The notes under the pieces are model-generated. The model saw only the letters and a program-made list of their open reading frames with translations, made no database searches and was not told the origin of the DNA. From assembly GCF_023347275.1 (NCBI RefSeq), contig NZ_CP094468.1, positions 1,922,001 through 1,986,000 of the forward strand: a stretch of 64,000 nt of DNA. Reading direction: 5' to 3'. Shown here in pieces: positions 1 through 7,187 of this stretch; position 1 is the first letter of the stretch, and each line of letters opens with the position of its first letter. The translations under genes and the position numbers were made by a program. The stretch is from Faecalibacterium sp. I3-3-89. GTDB taxonomy: Bacteria > Bacillota > Clostridia > Oscillospirales > Ruminococcaceae.

Positions 1-110
1 ATTACAGCGTGGACAAGCCGGTCTGGGAAGAGATCGCAAACGGCCACTTCGTCTATGGCAACCAGAAGGAGCTGGAAGGCTACCGCAAGGAATACCAGAG
101 CCAGCTCTAA
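1..110 (+). CDS. C-terminal fragment of an unidentified protein
   Basis: The reading frame is open from the window edge and closes with TAA at 108-110. It gives about 35 residues that end in YRKEYQSQL. The fragment is charged and soluble-looking, with no membrane segment. It is too short to assign to a family. A rho-independent terminator follows 33 bases later, so this is the last gene of its transcript. Confidence 0.6.
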   Translation, partial: YSVDKPVWEEIANGHFVYGNQKELEGYRKEYQSQL

Positions 111-142
111 GCACGGTCACTTGACTGTATTTTAACACAAAT

Positions 143-184
143 GCCCCGCCGCATTGGGAATCTCCCTTTTGCGGCGGGGTTTTG
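143..184 (+). terminator. Rho-independent terminator of the first gene
   Basis: Stem CCCCGCCGC (144-152) pairs with GCGGCGGGG (171-179) and is followed by TTTT. It lies just after the partial gene on the same strand. Confidence 0.8.
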
Positions 185-190
185 TGCTGT

Positions 191-236
191 AGAAAAACGA
201 GGCCGCCTCCCGACTCTGCGCCGGGAAGCGGCCTCC
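191..236 (-). terminator. Terminator of the CinA-like gene / cinA cluster
   Basis: GAGGCCGCCTCCCG (199-212) pairs with CGGGAAGCGGCCTC (222-235). Read on the minus strand, the stem is followed by a T5 run (192-198). It closes the minus-strand cluster that ends at 244. Confidence 0.75.
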
Positions 237-243
237 TTGTGTT

Positions 244-1182
244 TTATATCAGTCTTGCACCGGGCTTCGGCTCGTGGGCCTGCCAGAGAGTGATCCACTC
301 GGGCAGGCGCAGGGCCTTCAGCCGCTCCGGGAGGGCGGCAAGGTCGCCGCCGGTGAGATACCACCCACCGCCCAGAGCCGCCAGCGCCAGCAGCAAGAGC
401 ACTGCCAACAGGACGCGGAGGGGATGCTTCTTCTTTTGTGGCCGGGGCTTGGCCCCGCCCTGCGGCGGGGTTTCGGCGTGGTTCTGGGCGGCCTGTCCGG
501 CGGGGAGGAAGCCCGTCCCCTCTGCCTGCGGCAGACCGGCGGCGGCGCGGCGTATCATGTCCAGCAGCCAGAGCGCGGCGTTGTCCGCTGCGGGGACCGT
601 GCGGAGCCAGCAGCCCTTTTTCGCACTGAGCACCAGAACATGGTCGCTCTCCCGCTCCGCACAGGCCACAGCCAGCTCTGTGCCCACGATGCGGCGGGCC
701 GCCTGCGCCCGGGCAAGGGCCAGACGGACGGGTTCGGGCTTGTCCCCCTCCCCGCCGAGCTTGGCCCGGGCACGCTTTTCGATCTGGGGGCCGGTCTTGG
801 CGTCGGCGTAGCTCATGGTGCCGAAGTCGTAGACCTTCTCCGCGCCGGGCACCTTCTCGAGCCGGGCTTCCAGCAGAGCGCCAGCGGCGGCATCGCCGCA
901 GGCCAGCAGGCGGTCATGGGCTTCCAGCGCCTGCACGGCGGCTGCCGCCAGACTGGTATCCCCTGCCCCATACACATCTGCACCGAAGCTGCTGCGCAGG
1001 CTCTGGGCCGCTTTCTTCAGCCCAGAGGGCGTGTCTGCATGGACAGCCAGCAGCGTCTCTGCGCCCCGGCACTTCCACTGGGCCTCTGCCCTCCACTGGG
1101 GCGCAAACCGCGCCACCGCAGCTGCCAGCCGTCCCTGCGGCGCACCGTACAGGCGCAGCACACAGCGGGTCTCCTCTGCCAA
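244..1182 (-). CDS. Degenerate CinA-like protein with a C-terminal membrane helix
   Basis: 312 residues from a TTG start; the stop of cinA lies 17 bases upstream and AAGGGG is the likely ribosome site. Residues about 8-170 follow the middle and C-terminal parts of CinA. A segment ending VYGAGDTSLA matches the VYDEDVAGLE stretch of the neighbouring CinA, and LEKVPGAEKVYDFGTMSYADAKT matches its amidohydrolase core in outline. The nucleotide-binding/catalytic motif ESCTGG of CinA reads GDAAAG here, so NMN deamidase activity is unlikely. A proline/lysine-rich linker precedes one strong hydrophobic helix (about residues 254-275) and a short tail. The homology is inferred by eye. It is probably a paralogue that has become a membrane-anchored pseudo-enzyme. 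Its function is unknown. Confidence 0.6.
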   Translation of the reverse strand: MAEETRCVLRLYGAPQGRLAAAVARFAPQWRAEAQWKCRGAETLLAVHADTPSGLKKAAQSLRSSFGADVYGAGDTSLAAAAVQALEAHDRLLACGDAAAGALLEARLEKVPGAEKVYDFGTMSYADAKTGPQIEKRARAKLGGEGDKPEPVRLALARAQAARRIVGTELAVACAERESDHVLVLSAKKGCWLRTVPAADNAALWLLDMIRRAAAGLPQAEGTGFLPAGQAAQNHAETPPQGGAKPRPQKKKHPLRVLLAVLLLLALAALGGGWYLTGGDLAALPERLKALRLPEWITLWQAHEPKPGARLI

Positions 1183-1199
1183 ATCCCATCAACCCCTTA

Positions 1200-2525
1200 T
1201 TATGATGTTTCCCGGACGAAAGCCCTGTCCAGCGCGGCCAGCGCCGCGTCGTCCGACTGCCGGGCGGCGGTGAGGGCCTGCGTCCCTTCGGGGATCTTGC
1301 CCTGCGCCAGACGCAGCCCCATCTCCAGTGCCGCCTGTGCGGCCCGGGCACGCACCAGCGCACGGTCGGGCCGGGAGACGAAGAGCTTTTTGACATAGGC
1401 CACGCCATCCCGGGCAGCGCCGAGATAGACGGTGCCCACAGGGCGGACCTCATCGCCGCCGGTCGGGCCGGCCACGCCGGTGACGCTCAGGGCGATGTCG
1501 GCCCCCGAGGCCGCTGCCGCGCCCAGCGCCATCTGTGCCGCCACGGGAGCGGACACGACGTTGTATTTCCCGATGACCGCCGGGTCCACGCCCACGAGCT
1601 TGGTCTTGGCCTGCTCCCAGTAGGTCACGAAGCCATAGCCGAACACCTCGCTGGAACCGGACACGGAGGTCAGCCGCTGGGCGATGAGTCCGCCGGTGCA
1701 GCTCTCAGCGGTGGAGATGGTCAGACCCTTTTCCTTCAGGGTATCCACCACCGTCTCTTCCAGCCCGGCCACATCCTCATCATACACCGCATCGCCCAGC
1801 GTATCATAGAACTTTTTGGCATATGCGCGGCACATTTTTTCGCCGTCCTCGTCGGAGCGGGCGCGGGCCGTGATCCGGATCTCGCACTCGCCGGTCTTGC
1901 AGTAGATGGCGGCGGTGGGATTCGGGTTTTCCAGCAGGTCACGGACTCTATACTCGATGTCGCTCTCGCCGCCCAGCACCCGGAGGGTGACGGAGTGGAG
2001 GGTGCAGTTCTGGCGCTCCATCAGCAGGGGGCGGACGCTCTCAGTCCACATGGCTTTCATCTCGTGGGGCACGCCGGGCATGAGGACAGCACAGCGGCCA
2101 TCCTGCTCGAACCATGCACCGGGCGCAGTCCCATGGTTGTTGATGATCTTATGGCCCTTGGCGGGCACCATCGCCTGCTTGCGGTTGTTGGGGGTCGTCT
2201 CGCGGCCGGTACGGGCAAAGTAGCCGGTGATCTTCTCCCACTCGGACGCATCGAAGACCAGCTCGTCGCCGAAGCAGGCGGCGACGGTCTCTTTGGTCAG
2301 GTCGTCCGCCGTGGGGCCGAGGCCGCCGGTGAAGACCAGCAGGTCGCAGCGGCTCTTGGCCTCGTTAACGAAGTCGGCCAGACGGTCATGGTTGTCGCCG
2401 ATGGTGCTCTCCCGCTGGACGGTGATGCTCAAATCGGCCAGCTCCCGGCTGAGGTACTGCGCGTTGGTGTTGAGGATATTGCCGAGAAGAAGCTCGGTGC
2501 CCACACTGATGATCTCTGCTGTCAT
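1200..2525 (-). CDS. cinA: CinA, competence/damage-inducible protein with NMN deamidase domain
   Basis: 441 residues, full family length. The N-terminal half is the MoCF/MoeA-like domain (COG1058), with TGGLGPTADDLT near residues 66-77. The C-terminal half is the PncC-type amidohydrolase, with STAESCTGG. PncC-type enzymes turn nicotinamide mononucleotide into nicotinic acid mononucleotide, recycling the NMN made by DNA ligase. The N-terminal domain is linked to ADP-ribose pyrophosphatase activity in some CinA proteins. The ATG lies 3 bases after the thiI stop, so it is probably translated from the thiI message. The next gene is a degenerate copy of the same family. Confidence 0.93.
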   Translation of the reverse strand: MTAEIISVGTELLLGNILNTNAQYLSRELADLSITVQRESTIGDNHDRLADFVNEAKSRCDLLVFTGGLGPTADDLTKETVAACFGDELVFDASEWEKITGYFARTGRETTPNNRKQAMVPAKGHKIINNHGTAPGAWFEQDGRCAVLMPGVPHEMKAMWTESVRPLLMERQNCTLHSVTLRVLGGESDIEYRVRDLLENPNPTAAIYCKTGECEIRITARARSDEDGEKMCRAYAKKFYDTLGDAVYDEDVAGLEETVVDTLKEKGLTISTAESCTGGLIAQRLTSVSGSSEVFGYGFVTYWEQAKTKLVGVDPAVIGKYNVVSAPVAAQMALGAAAASGADIALSVTGVAGPTGGDEVRPVGTVYLGAARDGVAYVKKLFVSRPDRALVRARAAQAALEMGLRLAQGKIPEGTQALTAARQSDDAALAALDRAFVRETS

Positions 2526-2528
2526 GGC

Positions 2529-3728
2529 TCAGCCCTCGAATTCCACGTCGTCGGTGATGCGCAGACGGATGCGCTCGGTGGCCTCGGCAGCTTCGGCTTC
2601 CAGCTGGGCCAGACCGGGCATCCCGGCCTCGGCCTCAAGGATCTCTTCCAGCTCGGGGCGGATCTTCGGGTGCGGCGGGGTGAAGATGGTGCAGCAGTCC
2701 TCGTAGGGCAGGATGCTCGTCTCAAAAGTATTGATGTGGCGGGCCGTCTCGACGATCTCGGTCTTATCCATGCCGATCAGGGGGCGGAGGATAGGCAGGT
2801 CCTGCGCGGCATCGGTGCACTGCAGGGCCTTGACGGTCTGGCTGGCCACCTGTGCAAGGCTCTCGCCGGTGACGAGGGCCTCACAGCCCTGCTTCTTGGC
2901 GATGATGTTGGCAATGCGCATCATGCTGCGGCGCATCAGGACGGTAAAGAGGACGTCCGGAGCGTTGTCGCGGATGTACTCCTGCGGCTTGGTGTAGGGC
3001 ACCACAAAGAGGTTGGTGCTGCCGGTATAGGGGGTGATCCGCTGGGCCAGCGCCTTGACTTTCAGTTTTGCACGCTCCGAAGTATACGGAGGGGACGCAA
3101 AATGGATGTGGTCGAGGCCGAGACCGCGCTTTGCCATCCGGTACGCCGCCACCGGGCTGTCGATGCCGCCGGAGAGCATATTGAGGGCGCGGCCGGAGGT
3201 GCCCACCGGCAGGCCGCCCTCACCCTGTATTTTCGGGCCGTGGATATACGCACCGTAATCGCGGATCTCCACGATGACCTTGAACTGCGGGTTCTTGACG
3301 TCCACCCGCAGGTAGTTGTGCTTGCCCAGCAGGTAAGCACCCAGCTCCCGCATCAGCTCAGGGCTGGTCATGGGGAAAGTCTTGTCCGAGCGGCGGGCCT
3401 CCACCTTGAAGGTCTTGATGCCATGGAGACTGTCGCCCAGATAGTCCTCGGCGGTCTGGCAGATGGTGTCAAAGTCCTTCTCGCAGACCACGGCGCGGCT
3501 GAGCGCGGCGAGACCGAACACCTTGCTCACCCGCTCAAAGGCGAGGTCCATGTCGATGTCGTCCTCCTCCGGCTCCATGTAGAAGGTGGACTGGGTGCAG
3601 TAGACGCGGAACTTGCCCACCGTCTTGAGGCGGTAGCGCAGGATCTTCATCATCGTCGATTCGAACTGGTTGCGGTTGAGGCCCTTCAGGGACATCTCGC
3701 CCTGATAGCCCATAATGACTTCTCGCAT
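2529..3728 (-). CDS. thiI: ThiI, tRNA 4-thiouridine / thiazole sulfurtransferase
   Basis: 399 residues from the ATG at 3728, chosen because CAGGAG stands at the right distance; the open frame runs further upstream but without homology. Order: ferredoxin-like N-terminus, THUMP domain (about 60-165), PP-loop ATPase with SGGIDSPVAA near 180. There is no C-terminal rhodanese domain, as usual in Firmicutes. It adenylates U8 of tRNA and installs sulfur taken from a cysteine desulfurase. That partner is encoded directly upstream. thiI and cinA are 3 bases apart. Confidence 0.93.
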   Translation of the reverse strand: MREVIMGYQGEMSLKGLNRNQFESTMMKILRYRLKTVGKFRVYCTQSTFYMEPEEDDIDMDLAFERVSKVFGLAALSRAVVCEKDFDTICQTAEDYLGDSLHGIKTFKVEARRSDKTFPMTSPELMRELGAYLLGKHNYLRVDVKNPQFKVIVEIRDYGAYIHGPKIQGEGGLPVGTSGRALNMLSGGIDSPVAAYRMAKRGLGLDHIHFASPPYTSERAKLKVKALAQRITPYTGSTNLFVVPYTKPQEYIRDNAPDVLFTVLMRRSMMRIANIIAKKQGCEALVTGESLAQVASQTVKALQCTDAAQDLPILRPLIGMDKTEIVETARHINTFETSILPYEDCCTIFTPPHPKIRPELEEILEAEAGMPGLAQLEAEAAEATERIRLRITDDVEFEG

Positions 3729-3764
3729 AGTAGTTACTCCTGATATTATGTTGTGCGTTCGTCG

Positions 3765-3880
3765 GTGTTCCGGGAGTTTCTCCGAGGACCGTCCGCTGGG
3801 GTGGGACCCTGTTGCCGAAGGCAATAGGGCGGGCGATGGAATGGCCCGATTCGTGTCCGAGGAGAAAGCTCCCGGAACAC
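3765..3880. repeat. Long imperfect inverted repeat with nested hairpins between desulfurase and thiI
   Basis: The arm 3765-3789 (GTGTTCCGGGAG then TTTCTCCGAGGAC) is complementary to 3855-3880 with only one or two bulges, giving about 24 pairs. Inside are a GGCAAT/GTTGCC hairpin with a GAA loop (about 3820-3834) and a GGGC/GCCC pair. It fills nearly all of the 157-base spacer. There is no T-run, so it is not a simple terminator. It could be an RNA processing or regulatory structure, or a small MITE; no target duplication is evident. Confidence 0.6.
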
Positions 3881-3885
3881 GCCCC

Positions 3886-5037
3886 TTACTTTCTGATTTT
3901 CTGCAAATGCTTCATGCCGTCCTCAAAGCGCTCGAGGAAGGCATCCACGTCCTCCGGGGTGTTGTCGGCACAGAAGGACACTCGGATGGCCGTATCAATG
4001 GCCAGCGGGTCACGGCCCATCGCCGCCAGCGTGTGGCTGGGCTGTCCCCTGCCGCAGGCGCTGGCCGACGAGACATAGATCTGCTTCTCCGACAGCCACG
4101 CCAGCATGGTCTCGCTCTTGATGCAGTTCTCGCTGAAGTTCAGCACCTCAGGCACCGCCCCCGCCGGGCTGTTGATCTCCACCTCCGGGAAGATGGAAAG
4201 GCCGGCGCGCAGACGGTCGTTGAGGGCACGCATGGCCTTGTCGCGGCTCCGGATGCTGCCCGCAAGGCGGGTGGCTGCGGCGGCGAGGCCCATCGCGTAG
4301 GGCAGGTTCTCGGTGCCGGGGCGGAGGCCGCGCTCCTGCTCGCCGCCGAGGTAAGGCGGCTGGAACGCCTGCACCAGCCGGTCGCTCAGATAGAGGGCAC
4401 CGACGCCCTTGGGCGCGTGGATCTTGTGGCCGCTGACCGCCATCGTGTCGATGTTGTCCAGCTTGATGGGCACCCGCATCCACGCCTGCACCGCGTCCAC
4501 ATGGACGATGGTGCGGCTGTTGCGGCGCTTGACCTCCGCGGCCAGACGCTCCACATCGTTGCGGGTGCCGATCTCGTTGTTGACCATCATACAGGCCACG
4601 AGGATGGTATTCTTGTCCACCGCTTCCAGCATCCTGCCCATGTCCAGCGTGCCGTCAGGCTGCGGGGCCACCACAGTGACATGATAGCCCTGCGCGGCCA
4701 GACGCTCCAGCGGGCGCTGGACGCTGGGGTGCTCGAAGCCCGACACCACGATGCCCTTGCCGAAGGTGCGGGTCTGGGCCGCGCCCAGAAGGGCCAGATT
4801 GTTGCCCTCGCTGCCGCAGGAGGTGAAGTACAGCTCCTTCGACTTGCAGCCCAGCGTGCGGGCCACAGCAGCGCGGGCCGCGTTCAGGGCCTCTTCGCTC
4901 CGCGCTCCCGGGGCGTAGAGGCTGGACGGATTGGCCCAGTGCTCCCGCATGGCCTTGTCTATCACGTCTGCCACCTCGGGAGCAACGATGGTGGTGGCGG
5001 CGTTGTCCAGATAATGCAGTTCTGGATTTTGCAGCAT
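3886..5037 (-). CDS. Cysteine desulfurase (NifS/IscS type)
   Basis: 383 residues, class V aminotransferase fold. It begins with the typical YLDNAATT. The PLP lysine lies in SGHKIHAPKG (about residue 203) and the catalytic cysteine in SSASACGRG (about residue 325). It removes sulfur from L-cysteine as a persulfide. The direct neighbour thiI points to delivery of sulfur for tRNA thiolation and possibly thiazole synthesis. The short active-site loop and small size fit the IscS-like/NifS group of Firmicutes that pair with ThiI (NifZ-like). A promoter with TTGCGT and TATACT boxes lies about 40 bases upstream. Confidence 0.92.
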   Translation of the reverse strand: MLQNPELHYLDNAATTIVAPEVADVIDKAMREHWANPSSLYAPGARSEEALNAARAAVARTLGCKSKELYFTSCGSEGNNLALLGAAQTRTFGKGIVVSGFEHPSVQRPLERLAAQGYHVTVVAPQPDGTLDMGRMLEAVDKNTILVACMMVNNEIGTRNDVERLAAEVKRRNSRTIVHVDAVQAWMRVPIKLDNIDTMAVSGHKIHAPKGVGALYLSDRLVQAFQPPYLGGEQERGLRPGTENLPYAMGLAAAATRLAGSIRSRDKAMRALNDRLRAGLSIFPEVEINSPAGAVPEVLNFSENCIKSETMLAWLSEKQIYVSSASACGRGQPSHTLAAMGRDPLAIDTAIRVSFCADNTPEDVDAFLERFEDGMKHLQKIRK

Positions 5038-5076
5038 AATTTCATTCCTGCCTTTTGTGCATAAAATATCAGATTA

Positions 5077-5105
5077 AGTATACCACAAAGTTCCGCAGAA
5101 CGCAA
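5077..5105 (-). promoter_or_regulatory. Promoter of the desulfurase-thiI-cinA cluster
   Basis: On the minus strand -35 TTGCGT (5105-5100) is 17 bp from -10 TATACT (5082-5077). The start codon is at 5037. The foreign-looking insertion must begin upstream of this intact promoter. Confidence 0.65.
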
Positions 5106-5116
5106 AATATTCGTGC

Positions 5117-5139
5117 AGCAAAAAAGGGGCCGCCCCCTT
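5117..5139 (-). terminator. Small minus-strand terminator at the edge of the insertion
   Basis: AAGGGG (124-129 of the 5100s) pairs with CCCCTT (134-139) with a 4-base loop and, read on the minus strand, is followed by a T6 run. It would stop minus-strand transcripts coming out of the 5143-5400 region. Confidence 0.55.
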
Positions 5140-5142
5140 GCT

Positions 5143-5276
5143 GGGTATCCGTAAAACAGTTTTCGAAAAATGACACGGCAACTGCCTGTCAGGATTGGTT
5201 ACGGAGTACCCGGCTAGGCCGAGGAAGCATCAAGTCCCATGTCCGCACCGTTAAGGTGTTGGGTATGGGGCTTTTT
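5143..5276 (+). ncRNA. Candidate structured RNA (TnpB omega-RNA / IS605 right-end-like)
   Basis: Successive paired elements on the plus strand: GGGTATCCGTAA (5143-5154) closes with TTACGGAGTACCC (5199-5211) around a hairpin TGACA..GGCA/TGCC..TGTCA (5171-5191). Then come CGGC-TAG-GCCG (5211-5221), the single-stranded GAGGAAGCATCAAGTCCC, and a 14-bp hairpin (5236-5249 with 5255-5269). A GCTTTTT tail follows. The GAAGCA..AAG.CCC string before a terminal hairpin resembles the 3' part of TnpB guide-RNA scaffolds at IS200/IS605 ends. No tnpB coding remnant is visible. The alternative is a free-standing small RNA that ends at its own terminator. Confidence 0.45.
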
Positions 5277-5293
5277 GCATTTCAGGAACGTAT

Positions 5294-5397
5294 ACACCTC
5301 TGGAAAGGTGTAACACACTAGACTTTGTACCAAAGTCGTGTGCCAAGGGTGCTGCGCCCCTTTGGAATCCCTGCTCACATCGCCTGTGGGCGATGTG
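5294..5397. repeat. Row of four short hairpins downstream of the candidate RNA
   Basis: Perfect or near-perfect palindromes follow one another: ACACCT/AGGTGT (5294-5311), GACTTTG/CAAAGTC (5321-5337), CCAAGGG/CCCTTTGG (5343-5365) and CACATCGCC/GGCGATGTG (5376-5397). No open reading frame of note crosses them. They extend the hairpin-rich tract that starts at 5143. Confidence 0.6.
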
Positions 5398-5575
5398 GAT
5401 TCGCCGGACAGAAAGCTCTCACAAAAGGCATACCCGGTTGTCTGCGGCGAGAAAAAGGCACTTCTGCGGAAGTGTAATAACCCACTATGACACTTTCATC
5501 CCTGCGGTCTGCAAAGTGTAGTGGGCTCTCCGAGGGGGAACGGCTGTATAGGGTGCGTTTCGAGCAAATCGCTGT

Positions 5576-5610
5576 GTACGTGCGTACGGGAGAAGTTGGT
5601 ACGCACGTAC
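5576..5610. promoter_or_regulatory. Perfect 12-bp inverted repeat, possible operator
   Basis: GTACGTGCGTAC (5576-5587) and GTACGCACGTAC (5599-5610) are exact reverse complements with an 11-bp spacer. The arms are spaced about two helical turns apart centre to centre (23 bp). This fits a dimeric regulator site. It stands about 60 bp upstream of an extended -10 box for the gene at 5714. The rest of 5398-5713 shows no further feature. Confidence 0.5.
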
Positions 5611-5663
5611 GCAATAAAACGGCCAAGTTCTCCTATATAGGGGTGTTCTTTCATCGGAGAGTA

Positions 5664-5672
5664 TGGTATACT
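5664..5672 (+). promoter_or_regulatory. Extended -10 promoter before the gene at 5714
   Basis: TGGTATACT gives a TGn extended -10 with TATACT at 5667-5672. No good -35 box is present at 17 bp, which is typical of extended -10 promoters. Confidence 0.45.
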
Positions 5673-5713
5673 CGGCTTAGCCCAGTAAATCGAAATTTTC
5701 GGAGGCAAAGATT

Positions 5714-6148
5714 ATGAAGAAAAAAGCAACAATAGTGTCTGTTATCATTGGGATTCTTGCTGTAGCTGCAATTATTGTATTTTCTGCATACCGGTCTTCG
5801 GAATCCTATAGAAAGGCAAAGGCAGCAATACAGTGGGACTGCTCTGTGACCTGTACAGAAGAATCAACTTCTGCTAAGTATGTAATCACATACTCTGATG
5901 TAAAAGTTTTATCCAAAACAGGTACACTAACAATTCAAAATAAAAATGATTTTGACATTGTAGTTCATTTGCTTTGCGAAGGTGAACAGGAAGTCGTATC
6001 TGACAATATTCCGGCGAACAGTTTTTATTCTTTTACGAATGTTACGGATAAAGAATATACGGTGGGTATTCATGCGGATGTTGGTGTAGCTGCTGACATT
6101 AGGGTCGTTGTATATGATGGAAAAGACACAGAGCCATATACCAAATAG
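5714..6148 (+). CDS. Small membrane-anchored or exported protein, unknown
   Basis: 144 residues behind a clear GGAGG site. Residues about 5-26 form one hydrophobic segment after MKKK (signal anchor). The rest looks like a beta-rich extracellular domain (TGTLTIQNKNDFDIVVHLL, a fragment reminiscent of extracellular carbohydrate- or FxLYD-type folds) with a pair of cysteines near residues 42 and 46. The gene is markedly more AT-rich than the flanking chromosome, which supports acquisition with the insertion. I do not recognise the family. Confidence 0.7.
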   Translation: MKKKATIVSVIIGILAVAAIIVFSAYRSSESYRKAKAAIQWDCSVTCTEESTSAKYVITYSDVKVLSKTGTLTIQNKNDFDIVVHLLCEGEQEVVSDNIPANSFYSFTNVTDKEYTVGIHADVGVAADIRVVVYDGKDTEPYTK

Positions 6149-6196
6149 CGCGACTAGCTAAACTCGATAAAATAGTACTTGCAGAGGTGAGCATAT

Positions 6197-6451
6197 TTGA
6201 AAAAACATCAATGTCCATGTTGTGGGCATTTTACCTATACTGTTCCACCGGAAGAAGACTGCGGGTATATTTGCCCCGTTTGCTTTTGGGAAAACGATCC
6301 ATTTATTGCTTCTGATGATGACCCCAGCGACTCAAACCACGGAATAACTCTAAACGAAGCAAAAGCCAATTATTTGGAATTTGGCGCCTGTGAAGAAGAA
6401 ATGTTGCGTTATGTTCGTCCGCCCGAAAGCGATGAGAATGGACACTCGTAA
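6197..6451 (+). CDS. CPCC-type cysteine-rich small protein
   Basis: 84 residues from a TTG start preceded by AGAGGTGA. The N-terminus KKHQCPCCGHFTY and a second CPVCFWE motif at about residue 29 match the cysteine-rich CPCC family (Pfam PF14206), probably a zinc-ribbon-like fold. Members of this family often occur near polymorphic-toxin and mobile loci, sometimes as presumed immunity proteins. No toxin gene is visible next to it. It is AT-rich like its upstream neighbour. Confidence 0.7.
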   Translation: MKKHQCPCCGHFTYTVPPEEDCGYICPVCFWENDPFIASDDDPSDSNHGITLNEAKANYLEFGACEEEMLRYVRPPESDENGHS

Positions 6452-6639
6452 CCCAAACTTCTAGTTTGCCGTACTCGCTCTAAGCAGGGTTTGGGGCAGG
6501 CACGCCCCAACAAGAAACAGTCCCAAAGGGGACAGGAAATTTTCGAGTATTGAAAATTTGTGGCCACGGGACGATTCTTGCTCTCACGAAAACCCATATT
6601 TTTGAAAAAACGCTTTCCGCAGCCAAAGGAGGATGCACC
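6452..6639. other. Non-coding spacer with three short hairpins
   Basis: GGGG..CCCC (about 6493-6508), GTCCC-AAA-GGGGAC (about 6521-6534) and AAATTTTC..GAAAATTT (about 6538-6560) occur in a row. There is no clear promoter and no T-run. The spacer ends in the AGGAGG site of the next gene. Confidence 0.4.
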
Positions 6640-7104
6640 ATGAAAAAAGAGATCGAAGCCTTTGTCAACGCAGCCAACGAGCAGGAGTTGGAAGCCGCAT
6701 GGAACAACCTCTCGGCAGAGGAACAGCGAGTTTTCGAGCAACTCATGGAGGAAGACTCACCCGAAGATGCACTGGCATTTTTCGCCCAGCTGTATGACGA
6801 TGCCCCGAAAGAGCAGACCAGCGAGACTGTGAGCATCTCCGAAAATGAAATCTACTTCAAGCGGAAGCCCTTGACCGAAGAGCAGAAGAAACACGGCTCT
6901 TATGTGGACGAGAACGGCAACCTCCATGTCAAGAACCTGTCCGCTTTCTGGATTCCGGAACTGACCACCACGGAGAAAGTCGGTCACACCACCTACACCG
7001 TGACCGGCAGCTATGAGGGCAAGGAATCCTTTTTGAAGAAGCTGGAGCGCATTGTTGCCAAGAACGCCCAGCAAAAATTTGAAGATGAGGGTGCAGACGA
7101 ATGA
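6640..7104 (+). CDS. TnpW-like transposon-encoded protein
   Basis: 154 residues from the ATG at 6640, chosen for the AAAGGAGG site just upstream; the frame is open earlier without homology. The N-terminal two thirds are acidic and helical, of unknown role. The C-terminal VGHTTYTVTGSYEGKESF followed by a basic helix resembles the short TnpW proteins of Tn4451/Tn4453-type elements (IG.TTY.V...F). Its stop overlaps an upstream in-frame ATG of the recombinase by 4 bases. The pairing with a large serine recombinase supports a role in the mobile element, though TnpW has no established biochemical function that I know of. Confidence 0.55.
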   Translation: MKKEIEAFVNAANEQELEAAWNNLSAEEQRVFEQLMEEDSPEDALAFFAQLYDDAPKEQTSETVSISENEIYFKRKPLTEEQKKHGSYVDENGNLHVKNLSAFWIPELTTTEKVGHTTYTVTGSYEGKESFLKKLERIVAKNAQQKFEDEGADE

Positions 7105-7187
7105 CAACTGCGCCCAATTCTGCTATACTTGACCCGGTAACCAATCCTGTACTGACAGTTGCTCCACAGAGTAAGGAGGACACAACA

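Noticed and set aside
5055..5321. 88-residue open frame across the hairpin array as a gene
   Set aside because: It has no ribosome site, no recognisable domain and runs through strong palindromes; RNA structure explains the region better.
7101..7187. Recombinase start at 7101
   Set aside because: The overlap with the upstream stop would permit it, but the 29 extra residues have no homology and the ATG at 7188 has a much stronger ribosome site.
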